Shown: positions 15,682-23,274 of the stretch, in pieces
Layout of the letters: each line of letters starts with the position of its first letter
How positions within the stretch are numbered: the stretch's first letter is position 1
Source of the DNA: Prevotella disiens JCM 6334 = ATCC 29426
GTDB taxonomy: Bacteria; Bacteroidota; Bacteroidia; Bacteroidales; Bacteroidaceae
DNA: 34,188 nt
Assembly: GCF_000613345.1 (NCBI RefSeq)
Contig: NZ_BAIS01000026.1
Location: 1-34,188, forward strand
Reading direction: 5' to 3'
Made by a program: the position numbers and the translations under genes
Notes under the pieces: generated by a model
What the model was told of the DNA's origin: nothing
Seen by the model: the letters and a program-made list of their open reading frames with translations, nothing else
Database searches by the model: none

Positions 15682-16668
15682 ATGAAACGCTACAATCGAG
15701 GAGAAGCTCAACGGAAAATGAATGAATTGGCGCAGCAAAATCGCCCATTTGTCTTCATTATCAGCTACAACCAAGAGAATGTTTACATCGAGGAAACGAC
15801 TCATATCGACCCGAATGAGGCGTTGTTTGCCTTCCCAAAATTCAACAATATTCCTCACAACGCTGTGCCAAATCTTGACCCTGTGGAGTGGAAAGTGGAG
15901 GTTCCCAACCGACAAACTTACGAAAAAAGCATTGAACACATCAAGCAAAATCAACGAGCAGGCAACTCGTATTTGGCGAATTTGACGTGCCGTGTACCCA
16001 TAGAAACCAATCTTTCGCTGCGCGACATCTTCCTCCGTTCCGATGCAATGTATCGTTGTTATGTGAAGGACGAATTTGTTTGTTTCTCGCCCGAAATATT
16101 TGTGCGCATCGACAACCACACCATTCGTTCCTTCCCCATGAAAGGAACCATTAGCGCAACCCTCCCCGATGCTGAAAATCAATTGCTTAGCAATGCCAAA
16201 GAGGCTGCCGAACACGCTACGATTGTAGACCTTATTCGCAACGACCTCAGCATTGTCGCCAATCAAGTGAGGGTGGAAAAATATCGTTACATCGACCGAT
16301 TGACGACAAATAAAGGAGAAATCCTACAAACAAGTTCGGAAATTGCAGGCAACATTCTCCCCGAATATCAAAACCATATTGGCGATTTGCTCTTTGCGCT
16401 TCTGCCAGCTGGCTCTATCACGGGTGCTCCAAAGCCTCGCACCATGCAGATTATCGAAGAGGCAGAGGGCTACAATCGTGATTTCTACACAGGGGTGATG
16501 GGGCATTATGCCGACGGAACGCTCGACAGTGCAGTTATGATTCGCTTCATCGACACCGACCACCAACACCTTTATTATAAGGCGGGGGGCGGCATTACGG
16601 CTCAAAGCAACAACGATGACGAATACAACGAGGTCGTTGCAAAGGTGTATCTGCCCATCATTAACTAG
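15682..16668 (+). CDS. pabB: Aminodeoxychorismate synthase component I (PabB)
   Basis: This 328-residue chorismate-binding enzyme converts chorismate to 4-amino-4-deoxychorismate, the step before p-aminobenzoate for folate. Family motifs are clear: RAGNSYLANLT, the segment FPMKGTIS, EHATIVDLIRNDLS, and the near-terminal LPAGSITGAPKPRTM followed by YTGVMGH and GGGITAQS. It is short compared with enterobacterial PabB (about 450 residues), because it lacks most of the N-terminal tryptophan-binding-like region; this is usual in Bacteroidales. PabC follows after 110 bp. Its TAG stop is the first of nine TAG codons spaced 9 nt apart in the same frame. The glutaminase subunit PabA is not in the window. 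Confidence 0.92.
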   Translation: MKRYNRGEAQRKMNELAQQNRPFVFIISYNQENVYIEETTHIDPNEALFAFPKFNNIPHNAVPNLDPVEWKVEVPNRQTYEKSIEHIKQNQRAGNSYLANLTCRVPIETNLSLRDIFLRSDAMYRCYVKDEFVCFSPEIFVRIDNHTIRSFPMKGTISATLPDAENQLLSNAKEAAEHATIVDLIRNDLSIVANQVRVEKYRYIDRLTTNKGEILQTSSEIAGNILPEYQNHIGDLLFALLPAGSITGAPKPRTMQIIEEAEGYNRDFYTGVMGHYADGTLDSAVMIRFIDTDHQHLYYKAGGGITAQSNNDDEYNEVVAKVYLPIIN

Positions 16669-16745
16669 GAGAACTAGGAGAACTAGGAAAACTAGGAAAA
16701 CTAGGAAAACTAGGAATCCTAGGAAAACTAGGAATCCTAGAAAAA
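16665..16745 (+). repeat. 9-bp tandem array C between pabB and pabC, 9 units
   Basis: Units are CTAGGAGAA, CTAGGAAAA and CTAGGAATC. The first unit includes the pabB stop codon. TAG recurs at 16666, 16675, 16684 and on to 16738, always in the pabB frame. The array lies inside what should be a two-gene operon, so it is transcribed. Confidence 0.95.
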
Positions 16746-16778
16746 ACCAGCCCCTCAACTTAAAAAAAAATCAAATCA

Positions 16779-17372
16779 ATGCCCAAATTTATAGAAACCA
16801 TCTGCGTGCTGAATGGTGAAATTCAGAATTTCGACCGCCACCTTGCACGCATTAGAGCCACCCAAGAAAAACATTTTGGACGCTCCATGCTCATTCCGAC
16901 CGACCCTATTCGCGCGCTCGCAGCCACCTCCGTGGGACGAGCAAAACTGCGTTTCACTTATGACGCAATGGTAATTTACGACATAGAAGTTACACCTTAT
17001 AATATAAGACACGTTGAAAAACTCCGTCTTGTACATGACAATGCCATTCTTTATCAAGAGAAAAGCGAAGACCGCAGCGCACTTCAACGACTACACGAAG
17101 GCACATCGGCTGACGAGGAAATCATCATCGTCAAACAGGGCTACCTCACCGATACATCATACACCAACATTGCGCTTTATGACGGCACCCAATGGGTTAC
17201 GCCCACCACCCCCCTACTGGCGGGAACACGCCGTGCTGCACTCATTGCACAAGGAAAACTCACCGAACGCCCCATTCGTGAAACCGATTTACCGCAATAT
17301 GAAAAAATTTCACTCATCAATGCCATGATGGATTTAGGCGAAATGGTCATTCCGATGCAACACGTGAAATGA
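16779..17372 (+). CDS. pabC: Aminotransferase class IV protein, likely aminodeoxychorismate lyase (PabC)
   Basis: The 197-residue protein resembles the short class IV PLP enzymes that release p-aminobenzoate and pyruvate from aminodeoxychorismate. Seen here are FDRHLARI near residue 20, KLRFTYDA, the segment DRSALQRL, EEIIIVKQGYLTDTSYTNIALYDG and the closing TPLLAGTRRAAL and LINAMMDLGEM. Adjacency to pabB on the same strand supports the role. The start at 16779 follows an A-rich stretch, with no other in-frame Met nearby. It could act on other substrates, since the class IV fold also serves branched-chain and D-amino acid transaminases, but those are longer. Confidence 0.85.
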   Translation: MPKFIETICVLNGEIQNFDRHLARIRATQEKHFGRSMLIPTDPIRALAATSVGRAKLRFTYDAMVIYDIEVTPYNIRHVEKLRLVHDNAILYQEKSEDRSALQRLHEGTSADEEIIIVKQGYLTDTSYTNIALYDGTQWVTPTTPLLAGTRRAALIAQGKLTERPIRETDLPQYEKISLINAMMDLGEMVIPMQHVK

Positions 17373-17437
17373 AAAGTAGCAGCAAATAAACGTGAAAATT
17401 GGAAGTCGTACACAAGACGTCAGTAGACCCTCATTTG

Positions 17438-17500
17438 AAACCGCCTATTTTGCCACGGAAAACAATCGGTTTTGAAACGCAAAATAGGCGGTTTTTAGTT
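17438..17500 (+). terminator. Strong intrinsic terminator after pabC
   Basis: A 16-bp perfect inverted repeat (AAACCGCCTATTTTGC at 17438-17453 and its complement at 17479-17494) runs into a T-rich tail. It lies about 65 bp after the pabC stop and closes the pab operon. Confidence 0.88.
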
Positions 17501-17658
17501 TTTATGGTACTTACCTCCGCAATCATTGTGGCGAAAATAAGGCTTCTTAGGCGCATCGACAAAAAAGGAAACCATCGCTGCCAAGGCTTCCACAGGCTGC
17601 ATATTACCACGAGGACAGGCTTTTATCAACTTTATTTCCTTTTTTCGGTGAAAATCAT

Positions 17659-17666
17659 TACCTTTG
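17659..17666 (+). promoter_or_regulatory. Probable -7 box for mrp
   Basis: TACCTTTG lies 24 bp upstream of the ATG at 17691. No TTG is seen at the best spacing. Confidence 0.6.
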
Positions 17667-17690
17667 TAGCACGATACAAAAATAAAAAGC

Positions 17691-18791
17691 ATGATGACAA
17701 TATATCCAAAACTTATCACCGACGCATTGGAAAAGGTGATGTACGCTGGAACAAAGAAAAACCTAATCGAGAGCGAAATGCTCGTCGACGATATACGCAT
17801 TGAGGACAAGAAAGTTACTTTCACCTTGCTCTTCCCACGCGAAACCGACCCATTCCTCAAATCTACGCTCAAAGCAGCCGAGGCGCAAATACATTATTCG
17901 GTAGGAAAAGATGTGGAAGTGGTGATAAAAACCGAATTTAAAACCGCTCCACGCCCTGAGGTAGGCAAACTTTTGCCACAAGTGAAAAACGTCATTGCCG
18001 TGAGTTCGGGCAAAGGTGGTGTAGGAAAAAGCACCGTTTCAGCCAATCTTGCCATCGCTTTGGCACGTTTGGGCTACAAAGTGGGTCTCCTTGACACCGA
18101 TGTTTTTGGTCCCAGCATGCCCAAAATGTTTGGCGTGGAGGACGCTCGTCCGTTCGCAGTGGAGAAAGAAGGGCGACAACTCATCGAGCCGATTGAAAAG
18201 TACGGCGTAAAACTCCTTTCTGTGGGCTTCTTTGTCAATCCCGAAACGGCAACTTTGTGGCGTGGCAGCATGGCGTGCAACGCACTAAAACAGCTCATTG
18301 CCGATGGCGATTGGGGCGATTTAGACTACTTTATTCTCGATACCCCTCCTGGCACAAGCGATATTCACCTCACACTCCTACAAACCCTCGCCATAACGGG
18401 GGCAGTCATCGTTTCAACTCCGCAAAATGTGGCGTTGGCTGATGCACGCAAGGGAATAGATATGTACAGAAACGAAAAAGTAAACGTGCCAATCCTCGGT
18501 TTGGTAGAGAACATGGCATGGTTCACACCTGCCGAACTCCCTCACAACAAGTACTATATCTTTGGAAAAGAAGGTTGCAAACGATTGGCAGAAGAAATGA
18601 ATTGTCCGCTTTTGGCACAAATTCCATTGGTACAAGGCATCTGCGAAAATGGCGATAAAGGCACCCCTTCGGCGGTAAACATCGACAGCGTAACAGGACA
18701 AGCATTCATCAACCTTGCCCAAGCCGTTATCACCACTGTCAATAGGCGCAACAAAGAGAAAGCACCCACCAAGATTGTCAAAGTGGATTAG
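17691..18791 (+). CDS. mrp: Mrp/NBP35-family P-loop ATPase, iron-sulfur carrier (ApbC)
   Basis: The protein of about 366 residues carries Fe-S clusters to target enzymes. Residues 1-90 form the MIP18-like N-terminal domain. The deviant Walker A motif SSGKGGVGKST is at 105-115, with LLDTDVFGPSMPKM at 134-146 and DYFILDTPPGTSDIHLT later. The usual CxxC cluster ligand pair of Mrp is not present: the corresponding segment reads MAWFTPAELPHNKYYIFG. I believe this substitution is common in Bacteroidetes members. Two Met codons occur at the start (17691, 17694). It is flanked by its own promoter and lies next to the rubrerythrin gene on the same strand, separated by a separate promoter. Confidence 0.92.
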   Translation: MMTIYPKLITDALEKVMYAGTKKNLIESEMLVDDIRIEDKKVTFTLLFPRETDPFLKSTLKAAEAQIHYSVGKDVEVVIKTEFKTAPRPEVGKLLPQVKNVIAVSSGKGGVGKSTVSANLAIALARLGYKVGLLDTDVFGPSMPKMFGVEDARPFAVEKEGRQLIEPIEKYGVKLLSVGFFVNPETATLWRGSMACNALKQLIADGDWGDLDYFILDTPPGTSDIHLTLLQTLAITGAVIVSTPQNVALADARKGIDMYRNEKVNVPILGLVENMAWFTPAELPHNKYYIFGKEGCKRLAEEMNCPLLAQIPLVQGICENGDKGTPSAVNIDSVTGQAFINLAQAVITTVNRRNKEKAPTKIVKVD

Positions 18792-18866
18792 GCGCAAACA
18801 AGGCTCACAAAACCTTATTTAGTAAATGTCTAAACAGCGTTCCTTTCATAAAAATGTTGTGTCTTT

Positions 18867-18899
18867 TTGCACATAATGTCAGTTTTTTTTGTATATTTG
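18867..18899 (+). promoter_or_regulatory. Promoter of the rubrerythrin gene
   Basis: TTG (18867-18869, in TTTTTG) and TATATTTG (18892-18899) are 22 bp apart. The predicted leader is about 97 nt long. Confidence 0.7.
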
Positions 18900-19003
18900 C
18901 GGTACAAAATCAAGATAATTGGATTTGTTCCAAATTTCAGGAGGATAATATTCGCAGGTAAAAAGAACAAGAAATATTATTATTTAATAAAAACAAAAAC
19001 ATT

Positions 19004-19657
19004 ATGAAGAAGACATTTATTTGTACCGTATGTGGTTACATGCACAAAGGAGAAGAAGCACCAGCAGAATGCCCAGTTTGCCACGTTAAAGCAGAGAAGT
19101 TTAAAGAATTTAATGGTGCCGCTTTGAAAGGAACAAAGACCGAAGCCAACCTCAAAGCAGCCTTTGCAGGTGAAAGCCAAGCACGCATGAAGTACGACTA
19201 CTATGCTGGTAAGGCACGCAAAGAAGGCTACGAACAGATTGCAGCACTCTTCGAAGAAACGGCAATCAACGAACGTATGCACGCCAAAATATGGTTCAAA
19301 CTTTTGCACGATGCTGACGTTCCTACCACAACACAAAACCTTGAAGACGCTGCAAACGGCGAAAACTACGAATGGACAGACATGTATGAAACTATGGCAA
19401 AGGAAGCTATGGACGAAGGTTTCCCTGAATTGGCTGTTAAATTCCGTACCGTTGGTGCTATCGAAAAGAAACACGAGGAACGCTATCGCAAACTCTTGAA
19501 GAACATAGAGGACAAGATGGTATTCTCAAAAGATGGTTCAGCCATTTGGCAATGCCGCCAATGCGGACACATCGTTGTTGGAAAGCAAGCTCCAGAGGTA
19601 TGCCCTGTATGCGCACACCCACAAAGCTACTTCCAAGTGAAGGCAGAAAATTATTGA
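19004..19657 (+). CDS. rbr: Rubrerythrin with rubredoxin domains at both ends
   Basis: This 217-residue non-heme iron peroxidase reduces hydrogen peroxide in anaerobes. An N-terminal rubredoxin-like knuckle pair (Cys7, Cys10, Cys23, Cys26) is followed by the four-helix ferritin-like di-iron domain: AFAGESQAR with Glu57, [10 protein letters not shown] with Glu84/85 and His93, and EKKHEER near 154-160. A second rubredoxin domain closes the protein (Cys184, Cys187, Cys200, Cys203). Classic rubrerythrin (about 191 residues) has only the C-terminal rubredoxin and 'reverse' rubrerythrin only the N-terminal one; this has both. It has its own promoter and terminator. A separate rubredoxin gene at 22927-23091 may feed it electrons. 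Confidence 0.93.
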   Translation: MKKTFICTVCGYMHKGEEAPAECPVCHVKAEKFKEFNGAALKGTKTEANLKAAFAGESQARMKYDYYAGKARKEGYEQIAALFEETAINERMHAKIWFKLLHDADVPTTTQNLEDAANGENYEWTDMYETMAKEAMDEGFPELAVKFRTVGAIEKKHEERYRKLLKNIEDKMVFSKDGSAIWQCRQCGHIVVGKQAPEVCPVCAHPQSYFQVKAENY

Positions 19658-19714
19658 TACATTTGATTCATTGAACAAATGATTTTATTTTTTTTAGGAT
19701 TAATTAGTTAAGGA

Positions 19715-19748
19715 GGGCGAGGCATTGTGAAATGCTTCGCCTTTTTTT
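19715..19748 (+). terminator. Intrinsic terminator of the rubrerythrin gene
   Basis: The stem GGCGAGGCATT/AATGCTTCGCC, with a four-base loop (GTGA) and one G-U pair, is followed by seven T. Confidence 0.9.
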
Positions 19749-19836
19749 ATGGTGGGTTCTAAAAATTACCACCGTAATATATTGCTTTAAATAATGTGTT
19801 ACTTTCTTGCCTGTGGCTACGTCAGTGAGGTTAAGG

Positions 19837-20286
19837 TTAGAAACTTTTACTTTTGCCTTTTTTGAAAGCAACTTTGTTGGTTACCATTTGTACGTGGTTT
19901 GCTTCGTCAGTTACGATGATTGCAACGTTGTAATTGTCTTCTGGCAAAGTTTCTTTGGTAACAATATTCTCGTTGAAAACTGTATTCAACAAGCCAATAT
20001 ACTTGCCAACATACTTGCCTTTATCCGTACCTTTATCGTAAGTTTCAATTTGATAGCCTTCGCCATTAACAGCCTTCATTGTAACAACAATCGATTCGAT
20101 TTTTGCAGGTGCCTTGATAGCACATTTCAAGTGTATGCCTTGACCAATTATGGCTGTGCCTTCATGACCCATTTCTACGTTTGTGATTTCGATTCCTTCA
20201 TCTTCTTCGTCTTTGTTGCATGAAGTCATAGTGAAAGCGAATACACTCAATAGGGCAATTGCGCCCATTAAAAATTTTGTTTTCAT
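19837..20286 (-). CDS. Small surface or periplasmic lipoprotein, DUF4625-like
   Basis: The 149-residue protein has a clear lipoprotein signal (MKTKFLMGAIALLSVFAF, then TMTSC with the lipidated Cys), an acidic linker (NKDEEDEG), and a single beta-sandwich-like domain of about 110 residues. It resembles DUF4625 lipoproteins of Bacteroidales (pattern GIHLKCAIKAPAKIESIVVTMK). The acidic stretch after the Cys resembles the signal for surface export of lipoproteins in Bacteroidetes. The frame extends eight codons upstream, but the Met at 20286 gives the proper signal peptide. The gene stands alone with its own -7 box. Function is unknown. Confidence 0.75.
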   Translation of the reverse strand: MKTKFLMGAIALLSVFAFTMTSCNKDEEDEGIEITNVEMGHEGTAIIGQGIHLKCAIKAPAKIESIVVTMKAVNGEGYQIETYDKGTDKGKYVGKYIGLLNTVFNENIVTKETLPEDNYNVAIIVTDEANHVQMVTNKVAFKKGKSKSF

Positions 20287-20379
20287 TTTGTTTAATTGTT
20301 TGTGGGACAAGCGTTTGCCCCGAGTTTATAAATGTTTGTATTTGTTTTTTTACCATGCAAATATTTTGCTATCCATCTG

Positions 20380-20387
20380 CAAAGGTA
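20380..20387 (-). promoter_or_regulatory. Probable -7 box for the DUF4625-like lipoprotein
   Basis: TACCTTTG on the minus strand lies 94 bp upstream of the ATG. There is no convincing -33 TTG. Confidence 0.5.
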
Positions 20388-20564
20388 ACCAAATTTTTAG
20401 ACTATTTGAAATGATAACAATTATTATCGTCTTGATTAACAACTGTTAGTCTGCGAAGCCAAATTTGTAGTGAGCAAGTAGGGAATATTTTTTATAAGTC
20501 CATGAAGCGGAAATAATTTCATTCCACTTTTGTATTTGCGCCGATAATGGCACAATGGAATTTT

Positions 20565-20666
20565 GTAGGGGCGTGATTTATCACGTTCCTCTCAGCAAAG
20601 ATTGTTTGTTTGGTGTTAGGAACGTGATACGAGTTGTTGAGCAAAGCGAAAAAATCACGCCCCTAC
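20565..20666. repeat. REP-like palindrome R2-2, right arm interrupted
   Basis: The forward arm is at 20565-20590. The reverse arm begins at 20616 but is split after ACGTGATA by about 22 bp (20630-20651, containing GAGCAAAGCGAAA) before it resumes as AATCACGCCCCTAC. The inserted piece resembles part of element R3. The palindrome lies just 3' of the exonuclease gene. Confidence 0.88.
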
Positions 20667-20679
20667 GCTGACTTGCTGA

Positions 20680-21231
20680 CTACAATTTCCCCTCACAAAA
20701 GTGCATTTCTGACAAATCTGCCCAACCAAAATCTTTCAATTCACGCAAGAAAAGGTGGGCGCACATGGCTGCATCGTCGCCTGCTCGGTGGTGCTGACCA
20801 TAGGGAATTTCGAACTTTTGGCACAGAAATTCTAATTTGTTGCACTCGAAATCGTATATTTTTCGGGCAGCACGCAGCGAGCAATAATAGGTTATTTCGG
20901 GTGTTTTCAGCCCATAAAAGGCTAACGAACGACGTATGCAACCCATATCGAACCCTGCATTGTGGGCGACAAGAATGGGACAATCTGCCAGATAGGTCAT
21001 GATTTCGTTCCACACTTGAGGAAATTCAGGCGCATGGGCGGTATCTTTTGCCGTAATCCCATGCACACGCGTGTTCCAATAGTTGTACGCATTGCCTTCG
21101 GGGCGCACCAACCACGACCGTGTTTCCACCACCTTTCCACCTTTGACAATACTGATTCCTGCTTCGCAAATGGCTGCTTGGGCGTTGCTGGCGGTTTCAA
21201 AATCGATGGCTATAAAATTTATATCGTGCAT
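20680..21231 (-). CDS. DEDDh 3'-5' exonuclease (DnaQ/epsilon-like)
   Basis: The 183-residue protein is a stand-alone exonuclease of the DNA polymerase III epsilon fold. The four acidic metal ligands and the catalytic His are seen: DFET (Asp10, Glu12), HNAGFD (Asp95), and HHRAGDDA (His148, Asp153). No other domain is attached, so it could act in DNA repair, proofreading or RNA trimming. The ATG at 21231 is the only sensible start. The nearest good promoter is 265 bp upstream (21496-21527), and a possible terminator lies between promoter and gene. The gene may therefore be expressed by read-through of that terminator, or have a weaker promoter I did not find. Confidence 0.88.
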   Translation of the reverse strand: MHDINFIAIDFETASNAQAAICEAGISIVKGGKVVETRSWLVRPEGNAYNYWNTRVHGITAKDTAHAPEFPQVWNEIMTYLADCPILVAHNAGFDMGCIRRSLAFYGLKTPEITYYCSLRAARKIYDFECNKLEFLCQKFEIPYGQHHRAGDDAAMCAHLFLRELKDFGWADLSEMHFCEGKL

Positions 21232-21326
21232 TTTCTGTCTGTTTTTAATTCAATCACTTTTATTAAAAAATTATTATTTGATGCTTGCATTTGCAGTTTC
21301 CAAGAACAAAGAAACATTGTGTTTTT

Positions 21327-21370
21327 TCAAAGTGCAATTTCTTGCCACGAGCATGTGCAAATGTCGTAAT
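21327..21370 (+). repeat. Element R3, partial copy
   Basis: TCAAAGTGCAATTTCTTGCC followed by ACGAGCATGTGCAAATGTCG matches the left end of the R3 family. The right end is absent. It lies between the exonuclease start and the upstream promoter. Confidence 0.8.
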
Positions 21371-21401
21371 GTGCCAATGGACAAGGCTTGCCGATAGGGC
21401 A

Positions 21402-21490
21402 AAAAAAGTGGCGACCCTCTCAGGCCACCGCTTCAAATCTTCAATAGGTATTAGTGAATTTAAGGTAAAAAAGATTGTTTTCAGGATAAC
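21402..21490 (-). ncRNA. Candidate small RNA or attenuated leader
   Basis: A strong promoter (21496-21527) predicts a start near 21489. About 60 nt later a hairpin GTGGC-CTGAGAGGGTC-GCCAC is followed by seven T (21428 down to 21401, minus strand). The product would be about 85-90 nt. A short open frame through the region (87 codons) looks unlike a real protein. The alternatives are an independent small RNA or the attenuated leader of the exonuclease gene 170 bp further on. I recognise no Rfam family. Confidence 0.4.
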
Positions 21491-21495
21491 GGCAA

Positions 21496-21527
21496 CAAAG
21501 ATATGCAGAATTGTTGATTTCTCCAAA
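21496..21527 (-). promoter_or_regulatory. Promoter for candidate small RNA / exonuclease leader
   Basis: On the minus strand, TTTG (21524-21527) and TATCTTTG (21496-21503) are 20 bp apart, a full match to the consensus. Confidence 0.75.
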
Positions 21528-21601
21528 TCTTTTTATTGGTTTTTTTTTGAATTTTTATTGTGTTCGAAAACAATTTTTGAGTACAGCAAAAACCTTCTTT
21601 T

Positions 21602-21640
21602 CTAAGTGCAATTTCTCGCCACGAGCATGTACAAATACGA
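21602..21640 (+). repeat. Element R3, short copy
   Basis: AAGTGCAATTTCTCGCCACG, then AGCATGTACAAATACGAG. This is the left end of R3, and it stops just before 9-bp array D. Confidence 0.8.
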
Positions 21641-21658
21641 GAGGAATAGTTTTTTTTT

Positions 21659-21730
21659 CTAGTTTTCCTAGTTTTTCTAGTTCTCCTAGTTTTCCTAGTT
21701 TTCCTAGTTTTCCTAGTTCTCCCAGTTTTC
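21659..21730 (+). repeat. 9-bp tandem array D, CTAGTTTTC type, 8 units
   Basis: Units are CTAGTTTTC, CTAGTTTTT, CTAGTTCTC and a last degenerate CCAGTTTTC. It lies 26 bp beyond the stop of the minus-strand CDF gene, so on that gene's sense strand it reads purine-rich, as arrays B and C do on theirs. Confidence 0.95.
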
Positions 21731-21756
21731 CTACTCCCAATTGCTTTTTCTTGTCC

Positions 21757-22707
21757 TTAAGAAAGCTCCTTTGCTTTGTAATTTTCTTGAAATTTGTCGG
21801 TTTCGATGTAGATGTATATTTTATAATGTGGAAACTGACTTCTTATTTTTCGCTCTATATCGTTGATGATTTCATGAACGTTATGCTCTTGTTCGACTTT
21901 GATTTCTACTTTTGCCGTGAGCAATATTTCTTCAGGGCTGAGGTGAATGGTTTTGATATCGATAAGTCGTTGTATTTCGTTTCTGCTGAAGGCGTTACGG
22001 AATATAGCTTCATCGGCTTCTGTTGCACTTTCCCCCACGATAAGACTGTAAAATTCGCGTGCTAAGAAGAGGGCAGCAAGGCAGAGGAGAATGCCAATGA
22101 GTAATCCGCTGAAGGCATCGAAGAATGGATTTCCTGTGAAATGACTCAGGGCAGTGCCTGAAATAGCCAATAAAAGTCCGATGACGGCGCAAGTATCTTC
22201 GGCGAAAATGATGAGAATTTCGCTATGGCGACTTTCTTTTAAGAACGTGTAGAGGGGCAGTTTCTCGTGGTTGAGTTCATGAATTTCTTTGAATGCTACC
22301 CGCAATGAAAAGCTTTCCACGATGAGTCCGAAGGCAAGAATAGCGAGGACGAGTTCTGTATTTTCTATGCTATGCCCTGGGTGGAATAGTTTTTCGGCAG
22401 CTTCCATAATTCCCAATGCGCCACCACCGAAGAAGAGCATCATGGCAACAATGGTGCTGAAAAAGTATTTTGCACGTGCTTCTCCAAATGGGTGTGTCTT
22501 TGTGGCAGCATGTTTTGCACGGTTGTTGCCGATGAGCAGCAGAATTTGGTTGCCGCAATCTACAACGCTGTGGATAGACTCGTTGAGCATGGCGGCTGAA
22601 CCCGATAGGGTGTAGCCTACAAATTTTGAAATGGCTACGAGAATGTTTGCGCCTAAGGCTGCGATGACACTTTTCATGCCACCTTTGTTGGTTTTCTTTT
22701 CTGACAT
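21757..22707 (-). CDS. Cation diffusion facilitator (CDF) metal transporter
   Basis: This 316-residue inner-membrane protein exports divalent metal (zinc, iron or manganese class). It has about six membrane spans and a C-terminal cytoplasmic domain of about 90 residues. The first metal-site motif is ESIHSVVD (His46, Asp50). The second site in TM5 appears as FAEDTCAV, with acidic residues instead of the usual HxxxD. KTHPFGEARAKYFFS between TM2 and TM3 is characteristic of the subgroup that includes SLC30A9-like proteins. No close promoter of the TAnnTTTG type is seen, and the rubredoxin terminator separates it from the upstream gene. The metal cannot be assigned by eye. Confidence 0.88.
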   Translation of the reverse strand: MSEKKTNKGGMKSVIAALGANILVAISKFVGYTLSGSAAMLNESIHSVVDCGNQILLLIGNNRAKHAATKTHPFGEARAKYFFSTIVAMMLFFGGGALGIMEAAEKLFHPGHSIENTELVLAILAFGLIVESFSLRVAFKEIHELNHEKLPLYTFLKESRHSEILIIFAEDTCAVIGLLLAISGTALSHFTGNPFFDAFSGLLIGILLCLAALFLAREFYSLIVGESATEADEAIFRNAFSRNEIQRLIDIKTIHLSPEEILLTAKVEIKVEQEHNVHEIINDIERKIRSQFPHYKIYIYIETDKFQENYKAKELS

Positions 22708-22788
22708 ATTTGGGCTATTTTATAGCATTTTTGATTGTAAGGGGGCGGGGTAGGGGTAAAAAAAGGAAAACACATTCGGCACAGCGGA

Positions 22789-22842
22789 CTTGTCGGACTA
22801 GTTAGACTAGTTACACTAGTTAGACTAGTTAGACTAGTCTGA
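22789..22842 (+). repeat. 9-bp tandem array F, CTAGTTAGA type, 6 units
   Basis: Units are CTTGTCGGA, CTAGTTAGA (three copies), CTAGTTACA and CTAGTCTGA. It lies between the CDF gene and the rubredoxin gene, just beyond the rubredoxin terminator. Confidence 0.92.
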
Positions 22843-22855
22843 GCTTGGCAGGGTT

Positions 22856-22897
22856 AAAAAAAACGGGGAAGACACATTGTTAAATGGTTCTTTCCCG
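22856..22897 (-). terminator. Intrinsic terminator of the rubredoxin gene
   Basis: Minus strand: CGGGAAAGA and TCTTCCCCG pair (8 of 9), with a 16-nt loop, followed by eight T. Confidence 0.75.
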
Positions 22898-22926
22898 CCT
22901 ATTTTAAGTTTGATATAGTCTGCTTC

Positions 22927-23091
22927 TTATTCTTCTACTACGACGAAATCGTCTTTTGTTACTCCGCAAAGTGGGCAAACCCAATCTTCTGGAATATCTT
23001 CGAAAGCTGTACCTGGAGCGATACCACCATCAGGGTCGCCTACTTCTGGGTCATAAACGTAACCACATGTTTCGCATTCATATTTTTTCAT
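22927..23091 (-). CDS. Rubredoxin
   Basis: This 54-residue electron carrier has a single Fe(Cys)4 site. [18 protein letters not shown] near the start and [15 protein letters not shown] near the end supply the four Cys (two CxxC pairs). The length is the standard one for rubredoxin. It has a full promoter and its own terminator, so it is a stand-alone gene. A likely partner is the rubrerythrin encoded 3 kb away. Confidence 0.95.
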   Translation of the reverse strand: MKKYECETCGYVYDPEVGDPDGGIAPGTAFEDIPEDWVCPLCGVTKDDFVVVEE

Positions 23092-23132
23092 AATGTTCTT
23101 TTTTAAAATTTTTATTTGCTTTTTAAGTACTA

Positions 23133-23163
23133 CAAAGGTAGTAGAAAAGTGTAAGTTTTACAA
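23133..23163 (-). promoter_or_regulatory. Promoter of the rubredoxin gene
   Basis: On the minus strand, TTG (23161-23163, within TTTG) and TACCTTTG (23133-23140) are 20 bp apart. The leader is about 35 nt. Confidence 0.85.
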
Positions 23164-23211
23164 ATTATCTTTGTTAATATTTGTTATAACTGCTTTTTTT
23201 GCGCGATTTGC

Positions 23212-23274
23212 GGTGTCGGACTCGTCAGACTTGTCGGACTTATTGGACTTGTCAGACTTGTCAGACCCGTCAGA
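23212..23274 (+). repeat. 9-bp tandem array G, CTTGTCAGA type, 7 units
   Basis: Units are GGTGTCGGA, CTCGTCAGA, CTTGTCGGA, CTTATTGGA, CTTGTCAGA (two copies) and CCCGTCAGA. It abuts the TAA stop of the minus-strand OsmC gene. The CTAG core of the other arrays is mostly CTTG here. Confidence 0.92.

Noticed and set aside
20460..20560. TGTATTTGCG near 20531 as a promoter
   Set aside because: It does not match TAnnTTTG (two bases short) and serves no gene.
21263..21526. 87-codon minus-strand frame as a protein
   Set aside because: It overlaps a promoter at its start and crosses a terminator-like hairpin and an R3 copy; an RNA explanation fits better.
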